In this document: positions 28,832 through 37,377 of the stretch, piece after piece
Position numbering within the stretch: the stretch's first letter is position 1
Layout: every line of letters starts with the position of its first letter
Source: an uncultured Bacilli bacterium
GTDB taxonomy: Bacteria > Bacillota_I > Bacilli_A > RF39 > UBA660
NCBI GenBank assembly: GCA_947628585.1
Contig: CANRAL010000006.1
Coordinates: 1-45,839 of the forward strand
Reading direction: 5' to 3'
DNA length: 45,839 bases
Position numbers and translations under genes: made by a program
The notes under the pieces: generated by a model
Seen by the model: the letters and a program-made list of their open reading frames with translations, nothing else
The model's database searches: none
What the model was told of the DNA's origin: nothing

Positions 28832-29179
28832 ATGGATTTTTGTTATAAAACAGCATCTATTTGGCAAGTTGTTGGTTACGCTTTTTTAGTTTTAAAAATA
28901 TTAATACCTGTAATAATAATTATATTAGGAATTGTTAATTTTAGTAAAGCAATTGCCTCTAATGACGATAAGGCTATATCTAAAGCTGGAGGTTCATTAA
29001 TAAAAAAAATTATTATAGGTATAGTAATATTTTTTATTCCGACAATTATAAGTGCTATTTTTAGTCTTTTGGGATTATTTATTGATTATAAATCGGATTT
29101 TTTAGTATGTAAAAACTGTGTTTTAAGTCCTAAACAATGTGATACTTCGTACAAAGGGGGAATTATTCCAACGGAGTAA
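28832..29179 (+). CDS. VirB2/TrbC-like two-TM protein 1
   Basis: IWQVVGYAFLVLKILIPVIIIILGIVNFSKAIASNDDKAISKAGGSLIKKIIIGIVIFFIPTIISAIF; Cys-containing tail CKNC. Confidence 0.6.
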   Translation: MDFCYKTASIWQVVGYAFLVLKILIPVIIIILGIVNFSKAIASNDDKAISKAGGSLIKKIIIGIVIFFIPTIISAIFSLLGLFIDYKSDFLVCKNCVLSPKQCDTSYKGGIIPTE

Positions 29180-29285
29180 TTCCATAGATTTTTAAGGATT
29201 TTTTAGTTTACAGTAATGCGAATATTTTATTGACAACTATTGGGATTTAAGTTAAAATAAAGACATGAGAAGGAGAGATGTATAA

Positions 29286-29690
29286 ATGGGTGGTAATATT
29301 CAAGCCGATAATTTAGGACATGCTGTTGGTGGATTTTGTTATGATACTGTAACTTTATGGCAATTTGTTGGTATGGTTTTATTAGTGCTAAAAATAGTTA
29401 TTCCAATCATTTTAATTATTTTGGGAATGATTGATTTAGGAAAGGCTGTTATTTCTAGTGAAGATAAAGCTGTTAGTAAAGCTGCAACTAAATTATTATG
29501 GAGAATTGTAGCTGCTATTATAATTTTCTTCATACCGACAATAGTATCTGCTATATTTGGTTTAGTTGGAAGTTTTAATGAAGAAGTAAAAGAAGATTAT
29601 AATATTTGTCGAACCTGTATCGAACATCCAAATCGATCTAGTGAAAATGAAGGTTCTTGTAAATATTATATGAATGGCGTTAGTATTTAA
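29286..29690 (+). CDS. VirB2/TrbC-like two-TM protein 2
   Basis: LWQFVGMVLLVLKIVIPIILIILGMIDLGKAVISSEDKAVSKAATKLLWRIVAAIIIFFIPTIVSAIF; tail CRTC; paralogue of the preceding gene. Confidence 0.6.
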   Translation: MGGNIQADNLGHAVGGFCYDTVTLWQFVGMVLLVLKIVIPIILIILGMIDLGKAVISSEDKAVSKAATKLLWRIVAAIIIFFIPTIVSAIFGLVGSFNEEVKEDYNICRTCIEHPNRSSENEGSCKYYMNGVSI

Positions 29691-29717
29691 AAAAGAATGA
29701 TTACTCATTCTTTTTTT
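29688..29717. terminator. bidirectional terminator between convergent genes
   Basis: AAAAAAGAATGA-ttac-TCATTCTTTTTTT. Confidence 0.8.
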
Positions 29718-31060
29718 AAACTATAAGCTACTTCATTTATTGGGCCTGCCCCAATTGTAATAACAATATCTTCAGAAGTAATATTTTCTTTTAAATAATC
29801 TTTAATTTTAGAAAAACTATCAAGATAAATTACATTAGGATTTATCTTTTTTATTTTATTTACTAAATCTTCTTCCCGAACATTATAGATATTTTCTTCC
29901 CGAGCAGGATATATTTTAGCAATTATTATATGATCAAAGTTACTTAGTATTTCGGCAAATTCATTCATATGGTCTAAGGTACGAGAATAAGTGTGAGATT
30001 GAAATACGGCCCAAGATTCTTTATGCTTAATGCCTTTAACTGATTCGACAGTTGAAGCAATTTCAGTTGGATGATGAGCATAGTCATCATATATTTTGGC
30101 TCCGTTATAAGTACCAATATATTCAAAACGTCTATTAACACCGGTATAGTTTTCTAATGCCTCTTTAATTACTGAAATTTCCATATTATATTGAGTTGCT
30201 AAAGTAAAGGCGGCTAAGGCATTATAAATATTATGTTTACCAGTTATTTTTAAATTAATATTAGTTAAGCATTTATTACTATGATAAATGTCAAAACTAT
30301 AACAACCATATTCATTAACACTTAAATTTTTAGCTGTAAAATCGGCATCTTCATTTATACCATAGGAAATTATTTTTTTAGAAGTTTTTGAAATAATTTC
30401 TCTAATGTTTTCTTCATCTAAATTAACAACGGCAAAGCCATCATCAGGTAACAAATTAATATATTTTAGAAAAGATGCTTTTATATTATCGATATTTTTA
30501 AAATAATCTAAATGATCATCATCAATATTTAAAATTACTTCACTAGTCGGTAAAAAATTTAAAAAACTATCTACATATTCACAAGCTTCCATTATAAAAT
30601 AATCTTTTTCACCAATTAAATAATTAGCATTTATTTTAGGTAAAATGGCGCCAATAGAAATAGTAGGTTTTAGTGAAGCATCCAAAAAAATGCTACTAAC
30701 CATACCAGTTGTTGTGCTTTTACCATGAGTACCAGATATACATAAGCGATTTTTATATTTAGGCATTAATAAACCTAAAAATTCAGCTCTTTCATAACAT
30801 TTTTTATGTAACCTTTGAGCTTCTTTTAATTCTGGGTCATCATTTTTAATTGCCGCCGTATAAACAACTATTTCCGCTTCTTTAATAAGTTCCGGATGGT
30901 GTCCAATTTTTATTATGGCACCATCTTTAATTAAATTTTCAATAATTGTACTTTCGTTTATGTCACTACCACTTACTATATAGTTATCTTTAAGTAACAT
31001 TTCGGCGATGCCACTCATACTAATACCCCCGATACCTATAAGATGTATTTTTTTATTCAT
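29705..31060 (-). CDS. murC: UDP-N-acetylmuramate--L-alanine ligase
   Basis: IHLIGIGGISMSGIAEMLL, ISGTHGKSTTTGMV, DDYAHHPTEI. Confidence 0.96.
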   Translation of the reverse strand: MNKKIHLIGIGGISMSGIAEMLLKDNYIVSGSDINESTIIENLIKDGAIIKIGHHPELIKEAEIVVYTAAIKNDDPELKEAQRLHKKCYERAEFLGLLMPKYKNRLCISGTHGKSTTTGMVSSIFLDASLKPTISIGAILPKINANYLIGEKDYFIMEACEYVDSFLNFLPTSEVILNIDDDHLDYFKNIDNIKASFLKYINLLPDDGFAVVNLDEENIREIISKTSKKIISYGINEDADFTAKNLSVNEYGCYSFDIYHSNKCLTNINLKITGKHNIYNALAAFTLATQYNMEISVIKEALENYTGVNRRFEYIGTYNGAKIYDDYAHHPTEIASTVESVKGIKHKESWAVFQSHTYSRTLDHMNEFAEILSNFDHIIIAKIYPAREENIYNVREEDLVNKIKKINPNVIYLDSFSKIKDYLKENITSEDIVITIGAGPINEVAYSLKKE

Positions 31061-31108
31061 AAGTACTTGGACCTCCTATATAATTTTATTTTTTTAATAG
31101 TTATTTAA

Positions 31109-31558
31109 TTACTTATCGGTAGAACCAAAACCACCAGTTCTTTTACCTTGAGCATTATCATTATCAACTGTTAAATATTTCATAAAAATAACTTGGCCAA
31201 TAACGTCACCTTTTTTAATTTCTAATTCATGATCTAAGCAATTAATATATTGAAAATAGAAATGGCCATCATTAGTTTCGTTTCCATAATAATCGGCATC
31301 AATTATCCCAATGCTGTTAGCCATAATTAATCCTTTTTTAGGGCCACTACTCCGATTACATAAAATAAAAAATTCGTCATCTGCACAATATGCTTTTAAA
31401 CCTGTAGGTATTAAAGTTGGTTTAACTCCTAATTGAAATGGAGGTATTTTTATATCTACCGCTGCTTCAATATCATAAGCTGCTGCTTTTTCTGTTTTGC
31501 GAATAGGGATATTTATTCCTTTATCTTCATAACCTTTTACAATTTCAAATCCTCTCAT
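31109..31558 (-). CDS. dut: dUTP diphosphatase
   Basis: KTEKAAAYDIEAA, NRSSGPKKGLIMANSIGIIDADYYG, RTGGFGSTDK. Confidence 0.9.
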   Translation of the reverse strand: MRGFEIVKGYEDKGINIPIRKTEKAAAYDIEAAVDIKIPPFQLGVKPTLIPTGLKAYCADDEFFILCNRSSGPKKGLIMANSIGIIDADYYGNETNDGHFYFQYINCLDHELEIKKGDVIGQVIFMKYLTVDNDNAQGKRTGGFGSTDK

Positions 31559-31607
31559 AAAAATTCATCCTTCCTTGTCATTAATATATCATAATTTTAA
31601 AAAAAAT

Positions 31608-32243
31608 TCATCCTATATCATATAAAAGAGTAATCCTTTTTCCCTTTATTTCAATAAAACCTTCAGCTTTTAAATAACCAATTTCGCGACTCATAGCGGA
31701 TCTATCAATAACTAAATAATTGGCTAAATCAGTGAAATTAAAGGGCAAATATACATATTTTGTACCATGTTTTTTCGCCATAATTCTTAGGTAGGCTAAA
31801 AGCTTATTACGAATGCTTTTATTGGTTAAAATTTCCAACCTTTCATTTCGTTCTTGAAGCTTTTGATTAATGGCAATTAAAATGTTTTTTAAAAATTGCG
31901 TATAATAATATTTATCTAAAGAGCAGTTTAAAATTTCTTGGTAGTCAATAAAAATGATAGTTGCCTCTTCTTTAACCAAAATTTCCAAATTATTATTAGC
32001 AATAGGGTTAAACATATAACCAAACATATCATCTTCCATGAATTCATCAACTAAAGATTTATTACCTTCATAATCAATTTTTTGCATTTCAATTAAACCC
32101 GATATAATAATTCCAATGGTATTATTATTGTGTAAAGTATTAGAAATTTCTTCATTTTCCTTAAAAGTATAGGTATTTGCTTCCATTATTTTTAGAAGTT
32201 TACATTTATTATTTTCCGATATATTTGCGAAAATTTTAGCCAT
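31608..32243 (-). CDS. Crp/Fnr-family transcriptional regulator
   Basis: cNMP-binding-like N-terminus, C-terminal HTH FNFTDLANYLVIDRSAMSREIGYLKAEGFIEIKGKRITLL; divergent from nrdD. Confidence 0.85.
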   Translation of the reverse strand: MAKIFANISENNKCKLLKIMEANTYTFKENEEISNTLHNNNTIGIIISGLIEMQKIDYEGNKSLVDEFMEDDMFGYMFNPIANNNLEILVKEEATIIFIDYQEILNCSLDKYYYTQFLKNILIAINQKLQERNERLEILTNKSIRNKLLAYLRIMAKKHGTKYVYLPFNFTDLANYLVIDRSAMSREIGYLKAEGFIEIKGKRITLLYDIG

Positions 32244-32283
32244 TTGACATCACCTTTAATTAATTTTAGCATTTTTTTTAATT

Positions 32284-32299
32284 TGTTGCAATTGCAACA
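32284..32299. promoter_or_regulatory. 16-bp perfect palindrome, candidate Crp/Fnr operator
   Basis: TGTTGCAATTGCAACA in the divergent intergenic region. Confidence 0.6.
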
Positions 32300-32320
32300 T
32301 TATAATTATTTTTTTTATGC

Positions 32321-32326
32321 TATACT
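32321..32326 (+). promoter_or_regulatory. putative -10 element of the nrdD promoter
   Basis: TGCTATACT extended -10-like; no good -35 hexamer at the right spacing. Confidence 0.5.
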
Positions 32327-32350
32327 GAAAACGTAATGTAGGAGGAAAAT

Positions 32351-34510
32351 ATGAAAATTATCAAAAGAGATGGACATGTTGTAGATTACTGCCCAGAAAA
32401 AATTGAAAAAGCTATAATGAAGGCTAATGCTGAAGTTGAAGAAGAAGATCAAGCTAGCAGCACTCAAATAAAAAATATTATTAAATATATTGAAAAATTA
32501 GGCAAAAAGAGAATGCTAGTTGAAGATATTCAAGATATAATTGAAGTTAAATTAATGGCTATAGGTAAGTATGCTTTAGCTAAAAAATATATCACATATC
32601 GTTATACTAGAGAATTAGTTCGAAAATCAAATACGACCGACTTAGCAATAAAAGAATTAATTGATGGTGAAAATGAATATTGGAATACCGAAAATTCTAA
32701 TAAAAATGCTAAAATCGTTACAACTCAAAGAGATTATTTAGCGGGTATAACTTCAACGGATATTACAAGACGTTTTTTACTTCCTGAAGATATTGTAAAA
32801 GCCCATGATGACGGAATAATTCATTTTCATGATGCCGATTATTTTGCTCAAAATGCTTTACATAATTGTGATTTGATTAACTTAGAAGATATGCTTCAAA
32901 ATGGAACTAATATAAATGGCGTTATGATTGAAAAACCACATCGTTTTTTAACCGCGATGACTATAGCAACTCAAATTATTACGGCTGTTACATCTAGTCA
33001 ATATGGTGGGGCTACAATAACAATGACTCATCTTGCACCATTTGCTCGCGAAAGTTATAAAAGATATTTAAAAAAATATCAAGATAGAAAATTAACTAAA
33101 GCTCAATGCGAAAAATTTGCTAAGGAAGATTTAGCTCGAGAAATAAAAGATGGCGTTCAAACTTTCCAATATCAAGTTAATTCTATGACAACTACTAATG
33201 GTCAAGCTCCATTTTTAAGTGTTTGTCTATATTTAGGTGAAACTGAAGAATATAAAGAAGAACTTGCTATGATTATTGAAGAAGTATTAAAACAAAGAAT
33301 TGAAGGTATGAAAAATGAAAAAGGAGTTTGGATTACGCCAGCTTTCCCTAAACTTCTATATGTCTTAGAAGAAGACAACATAAATGAAAAAAGTAAATAT
33401 TGGTATTTAACTGAATTAGCGGCGAAATGTACCGCTAAAAGAATGGTACCAGATTATATTTCAGAAAAAATGATGAAAAAATATAAAATTGATAAAAATG
33501 GTAATGGTCAATGTTATCCATGTATGGGATGTCGGAGCTTCTTAACCCCTTATGTTGATGAAAATGGAAAACCAAAATATTATGGTCGTTTCAATCAAGG
33601 GGTTGTAACTTTAAATTTAGTTGATGTGGCTTTATCAAGTGATAAAGATAAAGAAACCTTCTGGCGCCTTATGGATGAGAGATTAGAACTTTGTCATAGA
33701 GCTTTACAAGCTAGACATAAAAGATTAAGTAAAGCAACTAGTGATGTTGCACCTATTCTTTGGCAACATGGAGCATTAGCAAGATTACCAAAAGGCGAAA
33801 GTATTCATGATTTACTTCATAATGGTTATTCTACTATTTCTTTAGGTTATGCTGGTCTTTATGAATGTACAAAATTTATGACAGGTCATTCACATACTGA
33901 TAATGGCGAAGGTAAAGAATTTGCTTTAGAAGTTATGCGTAAACTTAATGATGCTTGCAAAAAATGGAAAGAAGCCGAAAATATCGATTATAGTGTTTAT
34001 GGAACGCCAATTGAATCAACAACTTATAAATTTGCTAAATGCTTAAAAGAAAGATTTGGTATTATTAAAGGAATTACTGATCGAGATTATATTACAAATT
34101 CTTATCATGTTCCTGTATTTGAAGAAATTGACGCTTTTGAAAAATTAAAATTAGAAAGTGAATTTCAAGTACTTAGTCCAGGAGGAGCTATTAGTTATGT
34201 GGAAACTCCTAATTTAACTAATAATATTCCCGTTGTAATTGAACTTATTAAGTTTATATATGACAATATAATGTACGCGGAACTTAACACTAAGAGTGAT
34301 TATTGTCAAGTATGTGGCTATGATGGAGAAATTTTAATTGATGATAATTTAGACTGGTACTGTCCTAACTGTGGCAACCGAGATCACTCAAAATTAAATG
34401 TAGCTCGGCGGACATGTGGTTATATAGGTACTAATTTCTGGAATAAAGGAAGAACTCAAGAAATAAAAGAAAGAGTACTTCATGTAGATAATAAAGAAGC
34501 TGAGGCTTAA
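32351..34510 (+). CDS. nrdD: anaerobic ribonucleoside-triphosphate reductase
   Basis: ATP-cone MKIIKRDGHVVDYCPEKIEKAI; C-terminal zinc site CQVCGYDGE...CPNCGNRD; glycyl radical RRTCGYIGTNFWNKGRTQEIKERVLHV. Confidence 0.96.
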   Translation: MKIIKRDGHVVDYCPEKIEKAIMKANAEVEEEDQASSTQIKNIIKYIEKLGKKRMLVEDIQDIIEVKLMAIGKYALAKKYITYRYTRELVRKSNTTDLAIKELIDGENEYWNTENSNKNAKIVTTQRDYLAGITSTDITRRFLLPEDIVKAHDDGIIHFHDADYFAQNALHNCDLINLEDMLQNGTNINGVMIEKPHRFLTAMTIATQIITAVTSSQYGGATITMTHLAPFARESYKRYLKKYQDRKLTKAQCEKFAKEDLAREIKDGVQTFQYQVNSMTTTNGQAPFLSVCLYLGETEEYKEELAMIIEEVLKQRIEGMKNEKGVWITPAFPKLLYVLEEDNINEKSKYWYLTELAAKCTAKRMVPDYISEKMMKKYKIDKNGNGQCYPCMGCRSFLTPYVDENGKPKYYGRFNQGVVTLNLVDVALSSDKDKETFWRLMDERLELCHRALQARHKRLSKATSDVAPILWQHGALARLPKGESIHDLLHNGYSTISLGYAGLYECTKFMTGHSHTDNGEGKEFALEVMRKLNDACKKWKEAENIDYSVYGTPIESTTYKFAKCLKERFGIIKGITDRDYITNSYHVPVFEEIDAFEKLKLESEFQVLSPGGAISYVETPNLTNNIPVVIELIKFIYDNIMYAELNTKSDYCQVCGYDGEILIDDNLDWYCPNCGNRDHSKLNVARRTCGYIGTNFWNKGRTQEIKERVLHVDNKEAEA

Positions 34511-34512
34511 AA

Positions 34513-35022
34513 ATGCGCTATGCCAAAATCCGAAAAATGGATATATCTAATGGCCCCGGGATTCGTGTATCTTTATTTGTCCAAGGTTGTACTTTTAATT
34601 GTAAAAATTGTTTCAATCCTGAGACTCATGATTTTAAAAAAGGCCAAGAATTTACTCCTGAAAAATTAGAAGAATTACTGAATTTATGCGCTAAAGATCA
34701 TATTGTCGGCTTATCTATTTTGGGAGGTGAACCAATGCATCCTAATAATATTAAGGATGTTACCTTGGTAGCTAAAGAATTTAAAAAAAGATATCCTCAA
34801 AAAAGTTTATGGGCATGGAGTGGATTTCTCTTTGATGATTTAAAAAATCAAGAAATATTAAATTATTTAGATGTTTTAGTAGATGGAAGATATGTAGATG
34901 AACTTCATGATTTTACTTTAGAATGGCGTGGGTCTTCTAATCAACGAGTTATAGATGTAAAAAAATCTTTAAAAGAAAATAAAATCGTTTTATATGATGC
35001 TCAATTGGTTAAAAACAATTGA
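34513..35022 (+). CDS. nrdG: anaerobic ribonucleotide reductase activating protein (radical SAM)
   Basis: FVQGCTFNCKNCFNPETHDF (CxxxCxxC), SILGGEPMHPNN; TGA stop. Confidence 0.95.
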   Translation: MRYAKIRKMDISNGPGIRVSLFVQGCTFNCKNCFNPETHDFKKGQEFTPEKLEELLNLCAKDHIVGLSILGGEPMHPNNIKDVTLVAKEFKKRYPQKSLWAWSGFLFDDLKNQEILNYLDVLVDGRYVDELHDFTLEWRGSSNQRVIDVKKSLKENKIVLYDAQLVKNN

Positions 35023-35028
35023 GTTTTT
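35000..35028 (+). terminator. Rho-independent terminator overlapping the nrdG stop
   Basis: CTCAATTG-gttaaaaa-CAATTGAGTTTTT. Confidence 0.8.
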
Positions 35029-35095
35029 CTATAAATTTTAGTATAATTAAAAAGAATAGGGTAATAGTTATAAAAAAGATAAAAAAGGAGGTAAA

Positions 35096-36823
35096 ATGCA
35101 AAATACCAAAATAAATAAAATATTAGTTTTTTGTATATTTTTAGTTGTAGTAACTTCCTTTTTAATTGTTCATGTATATATAAAAAATAAAAATAAAATA
35201 ATTTTAAAAAATAATAATGATAAATTAATAAGTATAAAAGTTCAAGATGAAAATGGTGATTATATTGATTCGGAATTGACAACATGGCCAACAACAGATT
35301 GGTATACTTTTGATAAAGAAGCAAGTACATGTGAAAATGGGGGAGAAGTAAATTTTGAAAATGGGCAAATAGTATTAAATACAAATGGTAGTGAAAAATG
35401 TACGATTTATTTTAAGTTAAAATATAAGGGAGATAGTCGAAAAGTAATTGAAAAGGCTTTAGAAAAAAAAGATGATGTAACATGTACGGCGAATGTATAT
35501 AGTCCTTTAGTTGAAATTGATGACGAAACTTATTTATCTGGAGATAATGAATGTATAGATTTTAACTATGTATGGTATTCAGGAAAACTATGGCGAATAA
35601 CTCAAATAAATTCAGATGGAACTATGAAGATGATAACCCAAAATGCTATGACGGGGCTTCCTTTTGGAGCTACATCTGATTTTGAAAATTCTTGGGTTTA
35701 TCAATGGTTAAATGAAGATTTTTTAGATACCTTATATAATGCTGATAATATTTTAGTAAAAGATGCTAAATGGGAATTAAGTTCTTGGTATGATTACGAA
35801 AAAGGAGAAATTTATAAAACGGTTACTTCAACGGTTGGTTTATTAAATCCTTTTGAATACAATATAAGCGATAGAACAATAATAATGCCAAACATGTCAA
35901 ATTATTTAGTTAATAATTATACTTGGTGGTTATCTTCACGGCTTAATGCATCAGAAACATATGTACATTTGGCTAGCTATGATAATATCATAGGCGCTAC
36001 AGAATCAAATCTTATTGGTAGTGGAGTTCGCCCAGTTGTATTATTAAGAAGTGATGTTTTATTGGAAGGTGAGGGAACAAAAGAAAATCCTTTTACCATC
36101 GTAGGAGATAGAGAAACTGGAAAAACAAATGAAAAAATAAATACAAGGTTAAGTGGAGAATATGTTAATGTATTAGGTAAAGTATATCGAATAGTAAGTA
36201 TTGAAAAAGATAGTGAAGGAAATGACATAACTAAAATAACAAGTTTAGACTATGCTAGAGATGAAAGGAACGAAATAGTAAAGAAAAATAGTACAAACCC
36301 TAATGAAAATATTCATAATTATAATGATGCCTTTAAATCAGGAAATGAAAATTATTGGGGAGCATATTTAAACAAGACATGGTTAACTGAAGATTTAAAA
36401 AAATATTTAACAACAAGTACCTATTATGTAAATACCATTATAGGATTAGATGTATTTGATAGGAATTATAAAAATACAATATGTAAAGACATTGATAGTA
36501 TTGAGCCAACTAAAACATGCGAAAAAACCGAAAATGTTTTTGAAGGATATGTTGGGTTATTAAGGATAGGGGAAATGTTTGTATATCCTTATGATGGTGA
36601 TGGTGCTAATGCTCAAAGTATGTATATTTTAACCTCTTCTGATGAAGGAGGATATTATCCATACATGTATGTAAACTATGTATATCAATTTGATTCATAT
36701 GGATATACTGATCCTTTAGCAGCAAAACCCGTAGTTACTTTAAAGTCAGATGTGTACATAACAAAAGGAGATGGAAAAACACCAACAACAGCATATGAAG
36801 TAGCAGTTCCAACAGTTCCATAG
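35096..36823 (+). CDS. membrane-anchored/secreted protein with two DUF6273-like domains
   Basis: N-terminal TM; two copies of the layout YVWYSGKLWRITQINSDGTMKMIT / YVNVLGKVYRIVSIEKDSEGNDITKIT, each ending VRPVVLLRSDV...GTKENPFTI / AKPVVTLKSDVYITKGDGKTPTTAYEV. Confidence 0.65.
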   Translation: MQNTKINKILVFCIFLVVVTSFLIVHVYIKNKNKIILKNNNDKLISIKVQDENGDYIDSELTTWPTTDWYTFDKEASTCENGGEVNFENGQIVLNTNGSEKCTIYFKLKYKGDSRKVIEKALEKKDDVTCTANVYSPLVEIDDETYLSGDNECIDFNYVWYSGKLWRITQINSDGTMKMITQNAMTGLPFGATSDFENSWVYQWLNEDFLDTLYNADNILVKDAKWELSSWYDYEKGEIYKTVTSTVGLLNPFEYNISDRTIIMPNMSNYLVNNYTWWLSSRLNASETYVHLASYDNIIGATESNLIGSGVRPVVLLRSDVLLEGEGTKENPFTIVGDRETGKTNEKINTRLSGEYVNVLGKVYRIVSIEKDSEGNDITKITSLDYARDERNEIVKKNSTNPNENIHNYNDAFKSGNENYWGAYLNKTWLTEDLKKYLTTSTYYVNTIIGLDVFDRNYKNTICKDIDSIEPTKTCEKTENVFEGYVGLLRIGEMFVYPYDGDGANAQSMYILTSSDEGGYYPYMYVNYVYQFDSYGYTDPLAAKPVVTLKSDVYITKGDGKTPTTAYEVAVPTVP

Positions 36824-36935
36824 ACTTTTAAATAATCGAAATACTTTTTGAAATTAAGTTTAAAGGTTAAAAATAAAAAGTTTAGCAAAATACAGAAAAA
36901 CTATTGGAATAATTAGTAAATTTAAATAAGAATTT

Positions 36936-36963
36936 AAAAAGTGTAAATAACTTTACACTTTTT
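36936..36963 (+). terminator. Rho-independent terminator upstream of the spoIIA-like operon
   Basis: AAAAAGTGTAAA-taac-TTTACACTTTTT. Confidence 0.8.
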
Positions 36964-36984
36964 ATTTGGCTTATTTTGCAATGT

Positions 36985-36993
36985 TTTGTCGAA
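36985..36993 (+). promoter_or_regulatory. candidate Spo0A box
   Basis: TTTGTCGAA matches the 0A-box consensus TTTGTCRAA, intergenic, about 50 bp upstream of the spoIIAA-like start. Confidence 0.45.
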
Positions 36994-37044
36994 TATGTTT
37001 AAAAAAAAAATAAAAGACTTATTATGGTTTTAGAAGGAGGCAAT

Positions 37045-37377
37045 ATGTTAAAGATAGATGCCGAATATAAAAATAATATTTTATATATTAGATTAGATGG
37101 AAATTTAAATTATAAAAATAGTTATAAAATTAATGATTTTCTTTTACCAGTGATAACTAAATATGATATTAAGTATTTAGTATACAACTTAAGATTTTTA
37201 AATAACATTGATTTAAAAGGTTATGATGCTATTTTGAATACTAAATTTCTTTTAAAGAAAAATAAAGGCAAAATTTATTTAAGTAATGTTGGAAGAAATG
37301 TAATTAATATTTTTAAAAATTTAAAAATACCCATTGTTAGAAAGGAAAAAGATGTACTTAATTTAATAGGTGAATAA
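37045..37377 (+). CDS. spoIIAA: SpoIIAA-like STAS anti-sigma factor antagonist
   Basis: STAS layout NILYIRLDGNLNYKNSY...DIKYLVYNLRFLNNIDLKGYDAIL; adjacent to sigF-like gene; AGGAGG RBS, ATG 37045. Confidence 0.7.
   Translation: MLKIDAEYKNNILYIRLDGNLNYKNSYKINDFLLPVITKYDIKYLVYNLRFLNNIDLKGYDAILNTKFLLKKNKGKIYLSNVGRNVINIFKNLKIPIVRKEKDVLNLIGE

Noticed and set aside
29339-29533. Antisense ORF inside the VirB2-like gene
   Set aside because: Shadow ORF of a membrane-protein gene.
35001-35384. Antisense 127-aa ORF opposite the nrdG end and surface-protein start
   Set aside because: Low-complexity Tyr/Leu/Phe; crosses a terminator; opposite a supported CDS.
35977-36888. Antisense ORFs 35977-36228 and 36685-36888
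   Set aside because: Shadow ORFs opposite the DUF6273-like protein.
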